Below are positions 5,983-12,850 of a DNA stretch of 26,967 nucleotides, in pieces; position 1 is the first letter of the stretch, and each line of letters starts with the position of its first letter. This stretch comes from a virus. The translations under genes and the position numbers were made by a program. The DNA lies in the IMG/VR virus record IMGVR_UViG_3300031772_000234, positions 1 to 26,967 of that record; one strand, 5' to 3'. Below the pieces are notes generated by a model that was not told the origin of the DNA, searched no databases, and worked only from the letters and a program-made list of their open reading frames with translations.

Positions 5983-7370
5983 ACTAGCCTCACGTGCGCA
6001 AGGCCGGCATGGACATACAGCAACTCTTTCAGCGTCCGTACCAGCTCGGGTTCGGTCTCCAGCAATCCCAACATCTTCTCCTCACCATGCACGGGGTCCA
6101 TCTCGATTTCTGGGATCACATACCGGGCTCCGTCTTTCTTCTCGATGACCTTGTGCTTCAGGCACTGGGTCAGGAGGTCACCATCGGTGTCGACTTCCAG
6201 TGGGTCGAAGTAGAGACTGAAGGTACCGGAGGCACCTTCATGCGTGCCAGACTTGCCCTTAGTGACCTCCCAATTGACCTCCTTGCCGATCTTCACGTCC
6301 TTCAGCCTGATGGGTGCCCCAGGGTAGAGGGAGAGGCGGATGAGGTTCACGTGTTGGAGCGCATAGGCTCCTTTGCTGTCGTAGGCTCGTCCGTAGGTCT
6401 TGCCACCGCCAAGGTTGAGCTTCGCGCGAGATTGCCGGATGGCAACGATCGTAGTCTCGTTGACCTCTACATGGGGATCGAGTCCTTTCCAGCCGCAGTC
6501 GGGACACAGGTACTTGAAGTTGATGGTCTTGGTGTCGGTGACGTGTTTGTCCAATGGGGCGCGAGCACAACCAGGACATCGGAAGATGGGGTTTAGCGCG
6601 TCTAAGATCTTCTTCGACCACTTGGTTTGAAGCATGGCCGGACTTGCTACCTGCGGGGTCTCATCCAGCGCGGCCGTGTCTTCAGGTGCTGTTAGCATCA
6701 TGTCCCAGCTGTCTATACCAATAGCTTGGTAGATGTTGTGCTCTACGGCGTAGACAATGCCATCTAGCACGTTCTCAGCTGGTCCTTCGAAGATGTGGAA
6801 CTCGCCAACTCCAGGGCACTCAATGGCTTCTTTGATTTCTTGTTTTGTCAGCGGCTCTTCCCCCCGCAGCTTGCGAGCACGTTGGGTGACGTCGATGTCG
6901 TACTTGCTCATCTGGACACGCACTCCACACATTTGCGCGAAATGCTTGTCTACGAAGTTCTCAAAGCACGCCATCGCCACGCACGCGCGCTCTCCGTAGT
7001 TCCGTTGGACTTCAGCGAAGTAACGGTAGAGCAGGTAGTTCTTCCCCGTGCTCTCCGGGCCATCCACCTGACAGACACCGCCGGCTGGCAGACCACCACC
7101 GGTTGAGAGATCGATGGAGGTGATGCCGTTGGGCCGGCGGAGGTCGAAAGCATTCCAGGCTTCACTTGCAGGACGGATGATCGGTCCGTTGTTACCGAAC
7201 CGCATGTTGATGGCGAGTGCCACCTGCCTGGGATCGGGTTTGGGGAACCGCTCCCATTCGCCCTTGGCCTTCTCCTGGCTCTCGGCCTTGGCCTTCCTGC
7301 CCTTGGCCGCGGGTTTGTCCTCACCACCTACGGACTTTGCCGTGACCCTACTTGGGGCTTTTCTTGACAT
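5979..7370 (-). CDS. recA: RecA/UvsX-like recombinase with inserted zinc ribbon
   Basis: 463 residues from the second ATG of an ATGATG pair (7373/7370); AAGGAG lies 7 bases before it. The first 45 residues are a basic Lys/Ala/Gly tail. The RecA core follows: Walker A GPESTGKN (about 104-111), catalytic Glu in CFENFVDKH, Walker B AIGIDS (Asp220), AIRQSR with the nucleotide-sensing Gln313, and ALQHVNLIRLSL like the segment after loop L2. Between Walker B and L2 there is an insert with CPGC...CPDC (265, 268, 289, 292), a zinc ribbon not found in E. coli RecA. The Walker A Ser/Thr is replaced by Asn (AAC codon), which could alter Mg-ATP binding. The protein should form filaments on ssDNA for strand exchange. 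It overlaps the portal-like fragment gene upstream and the nuclease downstream. Confidence 0.88.
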   Translation of the reverse strand: MSRKAPSRVTAKSVGGEDKPAAKGRKAKAESQEKAKGEWERFPKPDPRQVALAINMRFGNNGPIIRPASEAWNAFDLRRPNGITSIDLSTGGGLPAGGVCQVDGPESTGKNYLLYRYFAEVQRNYGERACVAMACFENFVDKHFAQMCGVRVQMSKYDIDVTQRARKLRGEEPLTKQEIKEAIECPGVGEFHIFEGPAENVLDGIVYAVEHNIYQAIGIDSWDMMLTAPEDTAALDETPQVASPAMLQTKWSKKILDALNPIFRCPGCARAPLDKHVTDTKTINFKYLCPDCGWKGLDPHVEVNETTIVAIRQSRAKLNLGGGKTYGRAYDSKGAYALQHVNLIRLSLYPGAPIRLKDVKIGKEVNWEVTKGKSGTHEGASGTFSLYFDPLEVDTDGDLLTQCLKHKVIEKKDGARYVIPEIEMDPVHGEEKMLGLLETEPELVRTLKELLYVHAGLAHVRLV

Positions 7371-7674
7371 CATCAGGCTCCTTCTCGTAGGGCTCACTCC
7401 CGAGGTCTGGATCCAAGGGAATGTTGACATTGGGATTGGGTTTAGGCGGCACGCCTTTGTGGGCGAGCTTTTCCTTCTCGACCTTCGCGGGGTCGATCTC
7501 GACCGCGTACTTGTCCATGAACATCATCCTTTCTGGCTCTCTCACGTCGATGTATTCGTGAAAGATCTGCTCGTTTGCCTTCCGCAGGACCGCCAAGTAT
7601 AGGAGGTCCTGTAGCAGTCGTTGGATCAGGGGTATGCCCCAACCCTCAGTGTGCTTCGGTCCAACTTTCTCCAT
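7348..7674 (-). CDS. 108-residue protein resembling an internal segment of the portal protein
   Basis: The ATG at 7674 overlaps the end of polA by 29 bases; a GGAG lies about 12 bases upstream, so translation may be coupled. Residues 11-42 align without gaps to the portal of this same window once the portal intein is removed (portal residues 260-284 joined to 711-717): both start GWGIPL and share Leu, Asp, Tyr-Leu, Val, Lys-Ala, Glu, Ile, Glu, Ile at matching positions, 17 identities in 32. A following REPERMMF...DPAKV also recalls the RxPERxxF...P.K segment of T4-type portals. The C-terminal 40 residues are Pro/Lys/Asp-rich and probably disordered. It is far too short to be a portal. It may be a remnant, a portal-derived regulator or a chance likeness; I favour true homology. 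Confidence 0.7.
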   Translation of the reverse strand: MEKVGPKHTEGWGIPLIQRLLQDLLYLAVLRKANEQIFHEYIDVREPERMMFMDKYAVEIDPAKVEKEKLAHKGVPPKPNPNVNIPLDPDLGSEPYEKEPDDVKKSPK

Positions 7675-10600
7675 GTCCGATGTCCACTCCTAACGGGATA
7701 CTGAGACCACGAAAGGGGAAGCCCTTCAGGATATCGGGTACGGGCTCAAATGGATTCTCCATGAGCGTGGTGATGAGTGGGATGGCTTCCTCCAGGTTTT
7801 CTGGTGGGACTTCCATCATGATTTCGTCGTGGATCTGCAAGATTTGACGAACGCCTAGATCACGCAGACGCTCACTCTCTCTGCTCTCCCAATCGCCTCC
7901 GCCCTCTAATCGGAGCTGAGCCAGACGTGCGACGTCAGCAGCCCCACCTTGGATCCTGCTGTTGACGTCCTGCCGTAGGGCGCGGGCAGCCAACCTACCA
8001 GGACGTTCAGGGACCCACTTCTTATCTCTAGGATTGAAGTATCCTTCGCGCCAGTCGGCATCGGCATCCGTTAGCCGCCGAATACGTCCGAGGTAGGTGT
8101 AGGCCTCGAGATTGTGTCGGGTGAACTTGTGGATCTCTTCTATGAATGCTTGCACGCGCGGATAAGGTTCGAAGTACTTCTTGATCTTCTCTTCCGCTTC
8201 TTCGTAACTGATTCCTAGATCCGCTGCTAAGGCTCGGGTACCTTTGGAATAATTGAGCCCAAAGCCGATTGTCTTAGAAGTACGGCGATATCCAAGAAGC
8301 TCATGGATCCATTCTGGCCACTCACCTTTGGGTACCTCTTCCTTTTCTAGACGTCCGCCCTCTTTCTTGGCACGAACGATCTCTTCGTAAGGGACGTTGT
8401 ACATCAAGGAGGCCGTCCCCATGTGGATGTCCCAGCCGCGGCGGATGACGTCCCGCATGTTCTCATCACCCGACAGGTCGGCCATGATCCGCATTTCGAG
8501 CTGTCGGTAATCAGCACAAACTAGATCATAACCTTGCCCCGGCATGAAGGCCCCACGAATGTTGTAGGGGTCATCCTCGGGGTTCCGAATATTTTGAAGG
8601 TTGGGGTTGCGGCTGGAGTTATGCACACAGATTTCATTTGCTACGAATGCATGAGTGTCTTCGACCTCCAAATCGTAGACCGGTAACACAGGACCTGGTT
8701 CTACCGAGAGGATTTCGTGGTTGTTGACTAGCCCATAGCACTCAAGCAGTTTCTTATAAGTATAGAATCCCACCGATAGTGATTCGTAGCAATATGGCTG
8801 TGGCAGAAGTGACGCGTCTAGGAGGCGTCGACGGCTGATGAACTTGCCATCAGCTCCATACCTCTTCCGTATCGCTTTTAAGTCTAAGCCCGTTCTTTTG
8901 TACTCGCGTTGTAGGACATTGAAGTCTACGCCACTCAGTTGGATGATCTTTTTGATTTGTCCTTTGCAAACAGCCGCCCATTTCAGGAGTGTGCTACGAG
9001 GTATCTCTTTCCAACTAGAGTTCAATGGTCCTACCCGCATACTCGCGCTAACTACGGCCTTAGCTCGAACATCTGGTCGGAGTAGAACAGATGTCCTGAA
9101 CTGCTTGAGTTCCTCGCTGCAATGTGTGCCGTGATACCGAGAGTGGTAGACTTTTGTCTGCCCTTCTAGGTTAGAAGGGCAGTTATTCAACTTGTCCTCG
9201 TCTTTGTGGTGGATCACCTCTCCTGACATGCCCAACGCCCGCCCCACAAATACGTTTTCTCGTATCTCCTTACCTAGTCTAGGGTACAAATGACAGTAAC
9301 CATATGATTGTTTCACGCCAGCGTGCAGGGATAGAACACGGTCTTTAGGTTTTAGATCCTTTGCCCTTACCCAATCTCCCGAAATCAGGCGAACCTCATG
9401 GTCTGGGGTCAAGAGTAACTCGCCCGTGTGCTTGCGACCGCTACCCTGCCATTTGATCCTGACTGTCTTCTTCGTGCCAGTTTGGCCCGCCCACAGTACC
9501 TTCTTCAAGTGCAACCCACCGCGACGATCGTAAGAGTATACTAGGTCCCCCTTCTGTACTGCTTCGATGGGTTTGCCGTTTGGGAACTTATTACGATCAC
9601 AGGGCATCTGTATTTTAGTACCGGCGGCGACACAGAGGCGGCCAGTTACCGTCACGTGCTGATTGAGCGTTGGATGGATCCGGCAATGGCTGTCCGCGCG
9701 CTCGACCATACCCTTGATGTAGGTACCCTCGGTCTTCTGTAGGTCTCGCCATTCTAAGATCATCTTGCTGAATTCACAACCATCCTGAGCCCAGGCTGCT
9801 AGCACGTTTTCGTTCAGCTGTGGCTTGACGTTCCTACTCTCACCGCCCTTGGTCATGGTGAGGGGTGCCCTCTCCATGTCTTCGAAGAATAACCGCCGCA
9901 ATTGGGTGGGAGAGCCGATATTGACTTCTATGCCCGCCAGCTGATTGAACCGCTTAGAGATCCTCTCCATGTCTCGTTGGATGGGCCCCTCCAACTCGCG
10001 CAGATATCCGATATCGATCATGACCCCGCGGCGTTCACAGTGGTAGAGGACCTTTGAGTACGGTACCTCGACCTTATTGAAGAGATCCCACATGCTGTAG
10101 CCGTAGAGCGTAGGGATGTGCTCGAGTTTGTCCTTGAGATAACGATGGACAGCTAGACTAGCCCAGGCGTCTAGAGAAGCGTAGTCGATGGCGACCTGCG
10201 GCTTCTCCTGCATGATACGCAGTAAGGTGTCTTGATAGGTTTCGTTTCGGGACTTCCTGAAGGTGGACTTGAACTCCTCCATGTTGAGGTGGAGGTAGCG
10301 CTTGGCTGCTTCCTTCAGACCATGGCGCTTGTTCTCGTCGTATAGCCAATCCATCACCAACGTGCAGTGGATGGGCCCCGCTAATAGTGGGACCCCGCTG
10401 TTAGCGAGGATGTTGTTGTCGTAGTTGGCATTGGTCATTACCCATGTGATGGAGGGATTGTTGCCCAGCTCCTTGCTGAAGATCTCCAACATCTCGGGGT
10501 CAAGACAGAATCGTTCCCCCAGGTCAGAACAAAGGGACCAGAACAAGACATGGTCCCTGGAGATGTCCAGGCCCGTGGTTTCGGTATCAACTGCGCAGAT

Positions 10601-10684
10601 ACGTCTGTCTCGGATCATCCGGCAGATTTGCAGCATCCTTCGGGGGTCGTCTACCCACTCAGGGATTGGTAGCTTGCGCCACAT
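7646..10684 (-). CDS. polA: Family A DNA polymerase with 3'-5' exonuclease, interrupted by an intein
   Basis: 1012 residues before splicing, about 673 after. I choose the ATG at 10684 (AAGGA 4-5 bases upstream); a TTG at 10744 overlapping the ssDNA-binding gene stop would add 20 residues encoded by a hairpin and is less likely. Counting from that TTG, the exonuclease motifs are AVDTETTGLD, TNANYDNN and YASLDAWASL. Polymerase motifs: TVTGRL-intein-SSRNPNLQN, motif A CADYRQLEMR, motif B RRTSKTIGFGLNYS and motif C QIHDEI. All key acidic residues are present, so the spliced enzyme should be active. There is no 5'-3' exonuclease domain, as usual in phage replicative PolA. It replicates the phage genome with the neighbouring primase, DnaB-like helicase and ssDNA-binding protein. 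The intein must be removed for activity because it splits the conserved TGRLSS motif. Confidence 0.95.
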   Translation of the reverse strand: MWRKLPIPEWVDDPRRMLQICRMIRDRRICAVDTETTGLDISRDHVLFWSLCSDLGERFCLDPEMLEIFSKELGNNPSITWVMTNANYDNNILANSGVPLLAGPIHCTLVMDWLYDENKRHGLKEAAKRYLHLNMEEFKSTFRKSRNETYQDTLLRIMQEKPQVAIDYASLDAWASLAVHRYLKDKLEHIPTLYGYSMWDLFNKVEVPYSKVLYHCERRGVMIDIGYLRELEGPIQRDMERISKRFNQLAGIEVNIGSPTQLRRLFFEDMERAPLTMTKGGESRNVKPQLNENVLAAWAQDGCEFSKMILEWRDLQKTEGTYIKGMVERADSHCRIHPTLNQHVTVTGRLCVAAGTKIQMPCDRNKFPNGKPIEAVQKGDLVYSYDRRGGLHLKKVLWAGQTGTKKTVRIKWQGSGRKHTGELLLTPDHEVRLISGDWVRAKDLKPKDRVLSLHAGVKQSYGYCHLYPRLGKEIRENVFVGRALGMSGEVIHHKDEDKLNNCPSNLEGQTKVYHSRYHGTHCSEELKQFRTSVLLRPDVRAKAVVSASMRVGPLNSSWKEIPRSTLLKWAAVCKGQIKKIIQLSGVDFNVLQREYKRTGLDLKAIRKRYGADGKFISRRRLLDASLLPQPYCYESLSVGFYTYKKLLECYGLVNNHEILSVEPGPVLPVYDLEVEDTHAFVANEICVHNSSRNPNLQNIRNPEDDPYNIRGAFMPGQGYDLVCADYRQLEMRIMADLSGDENMRDVIRRGWDIHMGTASLMYNVPYEEIVRAKKEGGRLEKEEVPKGEWPEWIHELLGYRRTSKTIGFGLNYSKGTRALAADLGISYEEAEEKIKKYFEPYPRVQAFIEEIHKFTRHNLEAYTYLGRIRRLTDADADWREGYFNPRDKKWVPERPGRLAARALRQDVNSRIQGGAADVARLAQLRLEGGGDWESRESERLRDLGVRQILQIHDEIMMEVPPENLEEAIPLITTLMENPFEPVPDILKGFPFRGLSIPLGVDIGHGESWTEAH
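8618..9634 (-). other. Intein with HNH homing endonuclease in PolA
   Basis: 339 residues inserted between TGRL and SSRNPNLQN of the polymerase. It begins with Cys (CVAAGTKI, block A), has a block B TPDHEV, and ends VYDLEVEDTHAFVANEICVHN, a textbook block F/G with penultimate His and terminal Asn; the +1 residue is Ser. In the middle, VIHHKDEDKLNNCPSNLE is an HNH endonuclease motif with the conserved His-His and Asn residues. All splicing residues are present, so self-removal is expected. The insertion point is a highly conserved active-site motif, as favoured by inteins. The exact ends follow from the clean join of the extein motif. Confidence 0.95.
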
Positions 10685-10704
10685 GGTGTCCTTGATTATG
10701 GGGA

Positions 10705-10728
10705 GGGAGGGGTCCAATGACCCCTCCC
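10705..10728 (-). promoter_or_regulatory. Perfect 10-bp hairpin just upstream of the polA ribosome site
   Basis: On the minus strand GGGAGGGGTC, loop ATTG, GACCCCTCCC form a perfect GC-rich stem-loop between the ssDNA-binding gene stop and the polA ATG. It ends about 20 bases before the ATG. There is no T-tract, so a terminator is unlikely; an mRNA processing or stabilising element, a translational control site or a pausing site are options. It is one of few non-coding gaps in this tightly packed block. Confidence 0.6.
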
Positions 10729-10740
10729 CCGCCCGGTTGA

Positions 10741-11871
10741 TCAATAGGGAAGTTCGTCGTCTACCGCGGGCTCCTCCCGTTGTTCGCGGTCGTATTCCTG
10801 CACGTGACGACGGGTCTCTTCCTCCGCGAACGGGTTCTTCACCCGCAGGTTTTTGGACTGGTACTGGTGGCTGTCACCCACAAACACGCGATGAAGGATA
10901 TCGCGAGTCGGAATCAAGTCCTTCACGCGCTCATCGATTTTCTGGGCATGGTGCCGCCCGATGATCAGCATCGACTTCGTCCCCTCGCCCTCTCGGCGTA
11001 CCTCAAGGTCAACATCCCACAGCCGCAAGGGGTCGGGATCGTTGCAGTCGCTGCAGTCGTAGTTGGGATTGAGGAAGTCGTTGGTGTCACACTTCTTGCA
11101 CTCGTGTGGCCCGCCCGTCACCTCCCGCACTTTCTTCGGGGTCCAGAGCTCGGGGTCACTTTGGACATCGATGACGTCATGGTCACATCCTGCGCACGTC
11201 CAGAGCGGGATGTCGATCTTCCCACCACACGTACACTCCTTCTCCAGATCTGCGGTCTTGGCGGTCAAGGCTACCATGTGTTGGCTGCCCATGCTCCAAT
11301 GCTCGAGCTTGCCGAACACCTTCTCATAGCCTGCTCGCCGAACCTTGGGATCATCCTCTTCCGCGTCCGAGCACAGGACACGGTTCATGATCGGGTCACC
11401 CGTCTTGTGCCACTTGCTGTCTTGCTGGTAGATGAGGGCTTTGCCGTCCTTGTCCGCAGCCGGGATCAGGTAGAAGAAGTCAAGGTGGATCAACAGCAGG
11501 CCGTAGAGCGGGCGGAAGCTGACATCCTTCGCGCCGTTGTCACGCTCATAACAGGAAACGCAGTTGCCCACGCCCTTGAGTTTGTCATCTACCAGCTTGT
11601 AGTGGCGATTGCAGATGAAGGTCCTTTTACAGCGATCAGAGTAGTGCTCGACGTACTCAAAGTACGGAGCCCGTCCACCCTCGAACGTAGGGTAATTGCC
11701 GGGAATCAGCCGGATGAGAGCGGACTCGCCCGTGGGCGGCTTGAAGCGGGCATTGAAACGAAAGCCGATCATCGGCTTGCCGCCGCTCCGGCGTTTGTTG
11801 TCCGCCAGCTTCTTGTTCATACGTCGACCGAAATTTCGGTCGAGATCAGCTCTTCCTGGATCTTCGGACAT
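10741..11871 (-). CDS. Putative gp32-like single-stranded DNA-binding protein, zinc-containing
   Basis: 376 residues; the ATG at 11871 has GAAGGA close upstream and overlaps the primase gene by 26 bases. Features matching phage ssDNA-binding proteins: a basic N-terminus, GESALIRLIPG followed by Cys81, Cys87, and GNCVSCYERD (C104, C107), reminiscent of the gp32-type core with its zinc site, and an acidic tail ending EEPAVDDELPY, as used by SSBs to recruit partners. A second Cys cluster (ECTCGG...CAGC...CKKC...CSDC, about 210-285) suggests one or two further zinc ribbons, more than in T4 gp32. It sits between primase and polymerase, which supports the role. A different zinc-rich replication protein is the alternative. 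Confidence 0.65.
   Translation of the reverse strand: MSEDPGRADLDRNFGRRMNKKLADNKRRSGGKPMIGFRFNARFKPPTGESALIRLIPGNYPTFEGGRAPYFEYVEHYSDRCKRTFICNRHYKLVDDKLKGVGNCVSCYERDNGAKDVSFRPLYGLLLIHLDFFYLIPAADKDGKALIYQQDSKWHKTGDPIMNRVLCSDAEEDDPKVRRAGYEKVFGKLEHWSMGSQHMVALTAKTADLEKECTCGGKIDIPLWTCAGCDHDVIDVQSDPELWTPKKVREVTGGPHECKKCDTNDFLNPNYDCSDCNDPDPLRLWDVDLEVRREGEGTKSMLIIGRHHAQKIDERVKDLIPTRDILHRVFVGDSHQYQSKNLRVKNPFAEEETRRHVQEYDREQREEPAVDDELPY
11824..11843. repeat. 20-bp perfect palindrome inside the ssDNA-binding protein gene
   Basis: TCGACCGAAATTTCGGTCGA is a perfect 20-bp palindrome covering codons 10-16 of the putative ssDNA-binding protein and lying just beside the overlap with the primase stop. A dyad of this length is long for coding DNA. 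It could be an operator for a dimeric regulator or, as RNA, a hairpin near the ribosome site for autogenous control. Coding constraint alone is possible because the codons are ordinary (LDRNFGR). Confidence 0.7.
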
Positions 11872-12850
11872 GTTTCCTTCTCCACGTTGTGAACGTCTCT
11901 GGATTGTTGATCACTTCGGTGATGGTCTCTGGTGGAAGATCGTCCGGTTGTGCCCCGTCATCTTGGTCTCGGGGATACCGGCAGACCGCCACGTGATTAG
12001 ACCGCCTCAATCGTTCTCCGGCTTCAAATACTCCTTTCTGTGCGTCGACCGTGTTGTCCAGGAACAGGACCAGCTCACACGCCGTGCGCTGAAGCAGCCG
12101 TTGCTGAACGGCTGACAAGTAGGTCCCCATCAAGGCCACCGTATTCCAGGCACCGTTCTGGATCATCCACAGTGCGGCCTTGAACCCCTCCACAATGTAT
12201 ATCCGATCTACATCTCCGTGGAAGGCTGGGGAGTACACCCGATGCATGTTCCAGAGGAACTGGGATTTCTGGAAGTCGTACCCACGATAGTGGGCACTGA
12301 GGCGCAGGAGATCGACCTCCTTGTAGAAGAGATACCGCGGATTGTCTCCCGTTACCGTCCTACCCGAGATCCCATACAGTACCCCCAGATGGTTTCTGAT
12401 GGGGAATGTGATCCGCTGATAGTCCTTGTCGAATCCAATATCATGCGCGGCCAGTACCTTCTTCTCAAACCCGGCGTCCAGTAACGATGTCGGGCAGAAG
12501 TCAAAGACACCCAAGATGCTCTCGTTGAGGGGCATGAGCCCCTTGAAGAAGTCTCGAGGCTCGGCCTTCTTTTTTGGCCGGTCTGCGAGTTGGTCCTTCA
12601 CGAGGTCGAGGATGGCTTCTCGCTTTCGGGAAGGAGCCCCAACCTCTTTCAAAAACGTGAAGAGATTGCCGCTGGTGCGACAGGAGTGGCAGATGAAGAG
12701 GCCGTTATCCAGGTTCATGTAGAACGCGCCTTCAGTCGACTCCTGATGGAACGGGCATGCCCCCTGGATGTTCTTATGGTCGGACGTCTCCTTCCACCAC
12801 TTCAAATAGGTGTTTGCAAGGTCTCGGACGACGTCGTTGACCTCACTCAT
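11846..12850 (-). CDS. DNA primase with CHC2 zinc finger and TOPRIM domain
   Basis: 334 residues; the ATG at 12850 overlaps the helicase stop as ATGA, with AAGGA 9 bases upstream. The N-terminal zinc finger is CPFH...CHSC (C32, H35, C54, C57), the CHC2 type that reads template sequence. The TOPRIM domain has RIYIVEGFKAAL (Glu221) and LVLFLDNTVDAQKG (Asp265, Asp269); the second motif has Asp-x-x-x-Asp in place of the usual DxD spacing. Only about half the length of DnaG: it has no C-terminal helicase-interaction domain. It makes primers for the PolA-type polymerase and is translationally coupled to the DnaB-like helicase just upstream, as expected for a phage primosome. Confidence 0.9.
   Translation of the reverse strand: MSEVNDVVRDLANTYLKWWKETSDHKNIQGACPFHQESTEGAFYMNLDNGLFICHSCRTSGNLFTFLKEVGAPSRKREAILDLVKDQLADRPKKKAEPRDFFKGLMPLNESILGVFDFCPTSLLDAGFEKKVLAAHDIGFDKDYQRITFPIRNHLGVLYGISGRTVTGDNPRYLFYKEVDLLRLSAHYRGYDFQKSQFLWNMHRVYSPAFHGDVDRIYIVEGFKAALWMIQNGAWNTVALMGTYLSAVQQRLLQRTACELVLFLDNTVDAQKGVFEAGERLRRSNHVAVCRYPRDQDDGAQPDDLPPETITEVINNPETFTTWRRKHVRRSRKS

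Noticed and set aside
10701-10712. G-quadruplex in the G-rich stretch before polA
   Set aside because: Only three G-tracts are present in a row; the perfect hairpin explains the sequence better.
10685-10744. TTG start of polA overlapping the upstream stop
   Set aside because: The ATG at 10684 has its own ribosome site, and the extra 20 codons would consist largely of the hairpin.
10780-11892. 370-residue plus-strand reading frame
   Set aside because: It is antisense to the ssDNA-binding protein gene over its whole length, with no ribosome site and low-complexity hydrophobic translation typical of a shadow.
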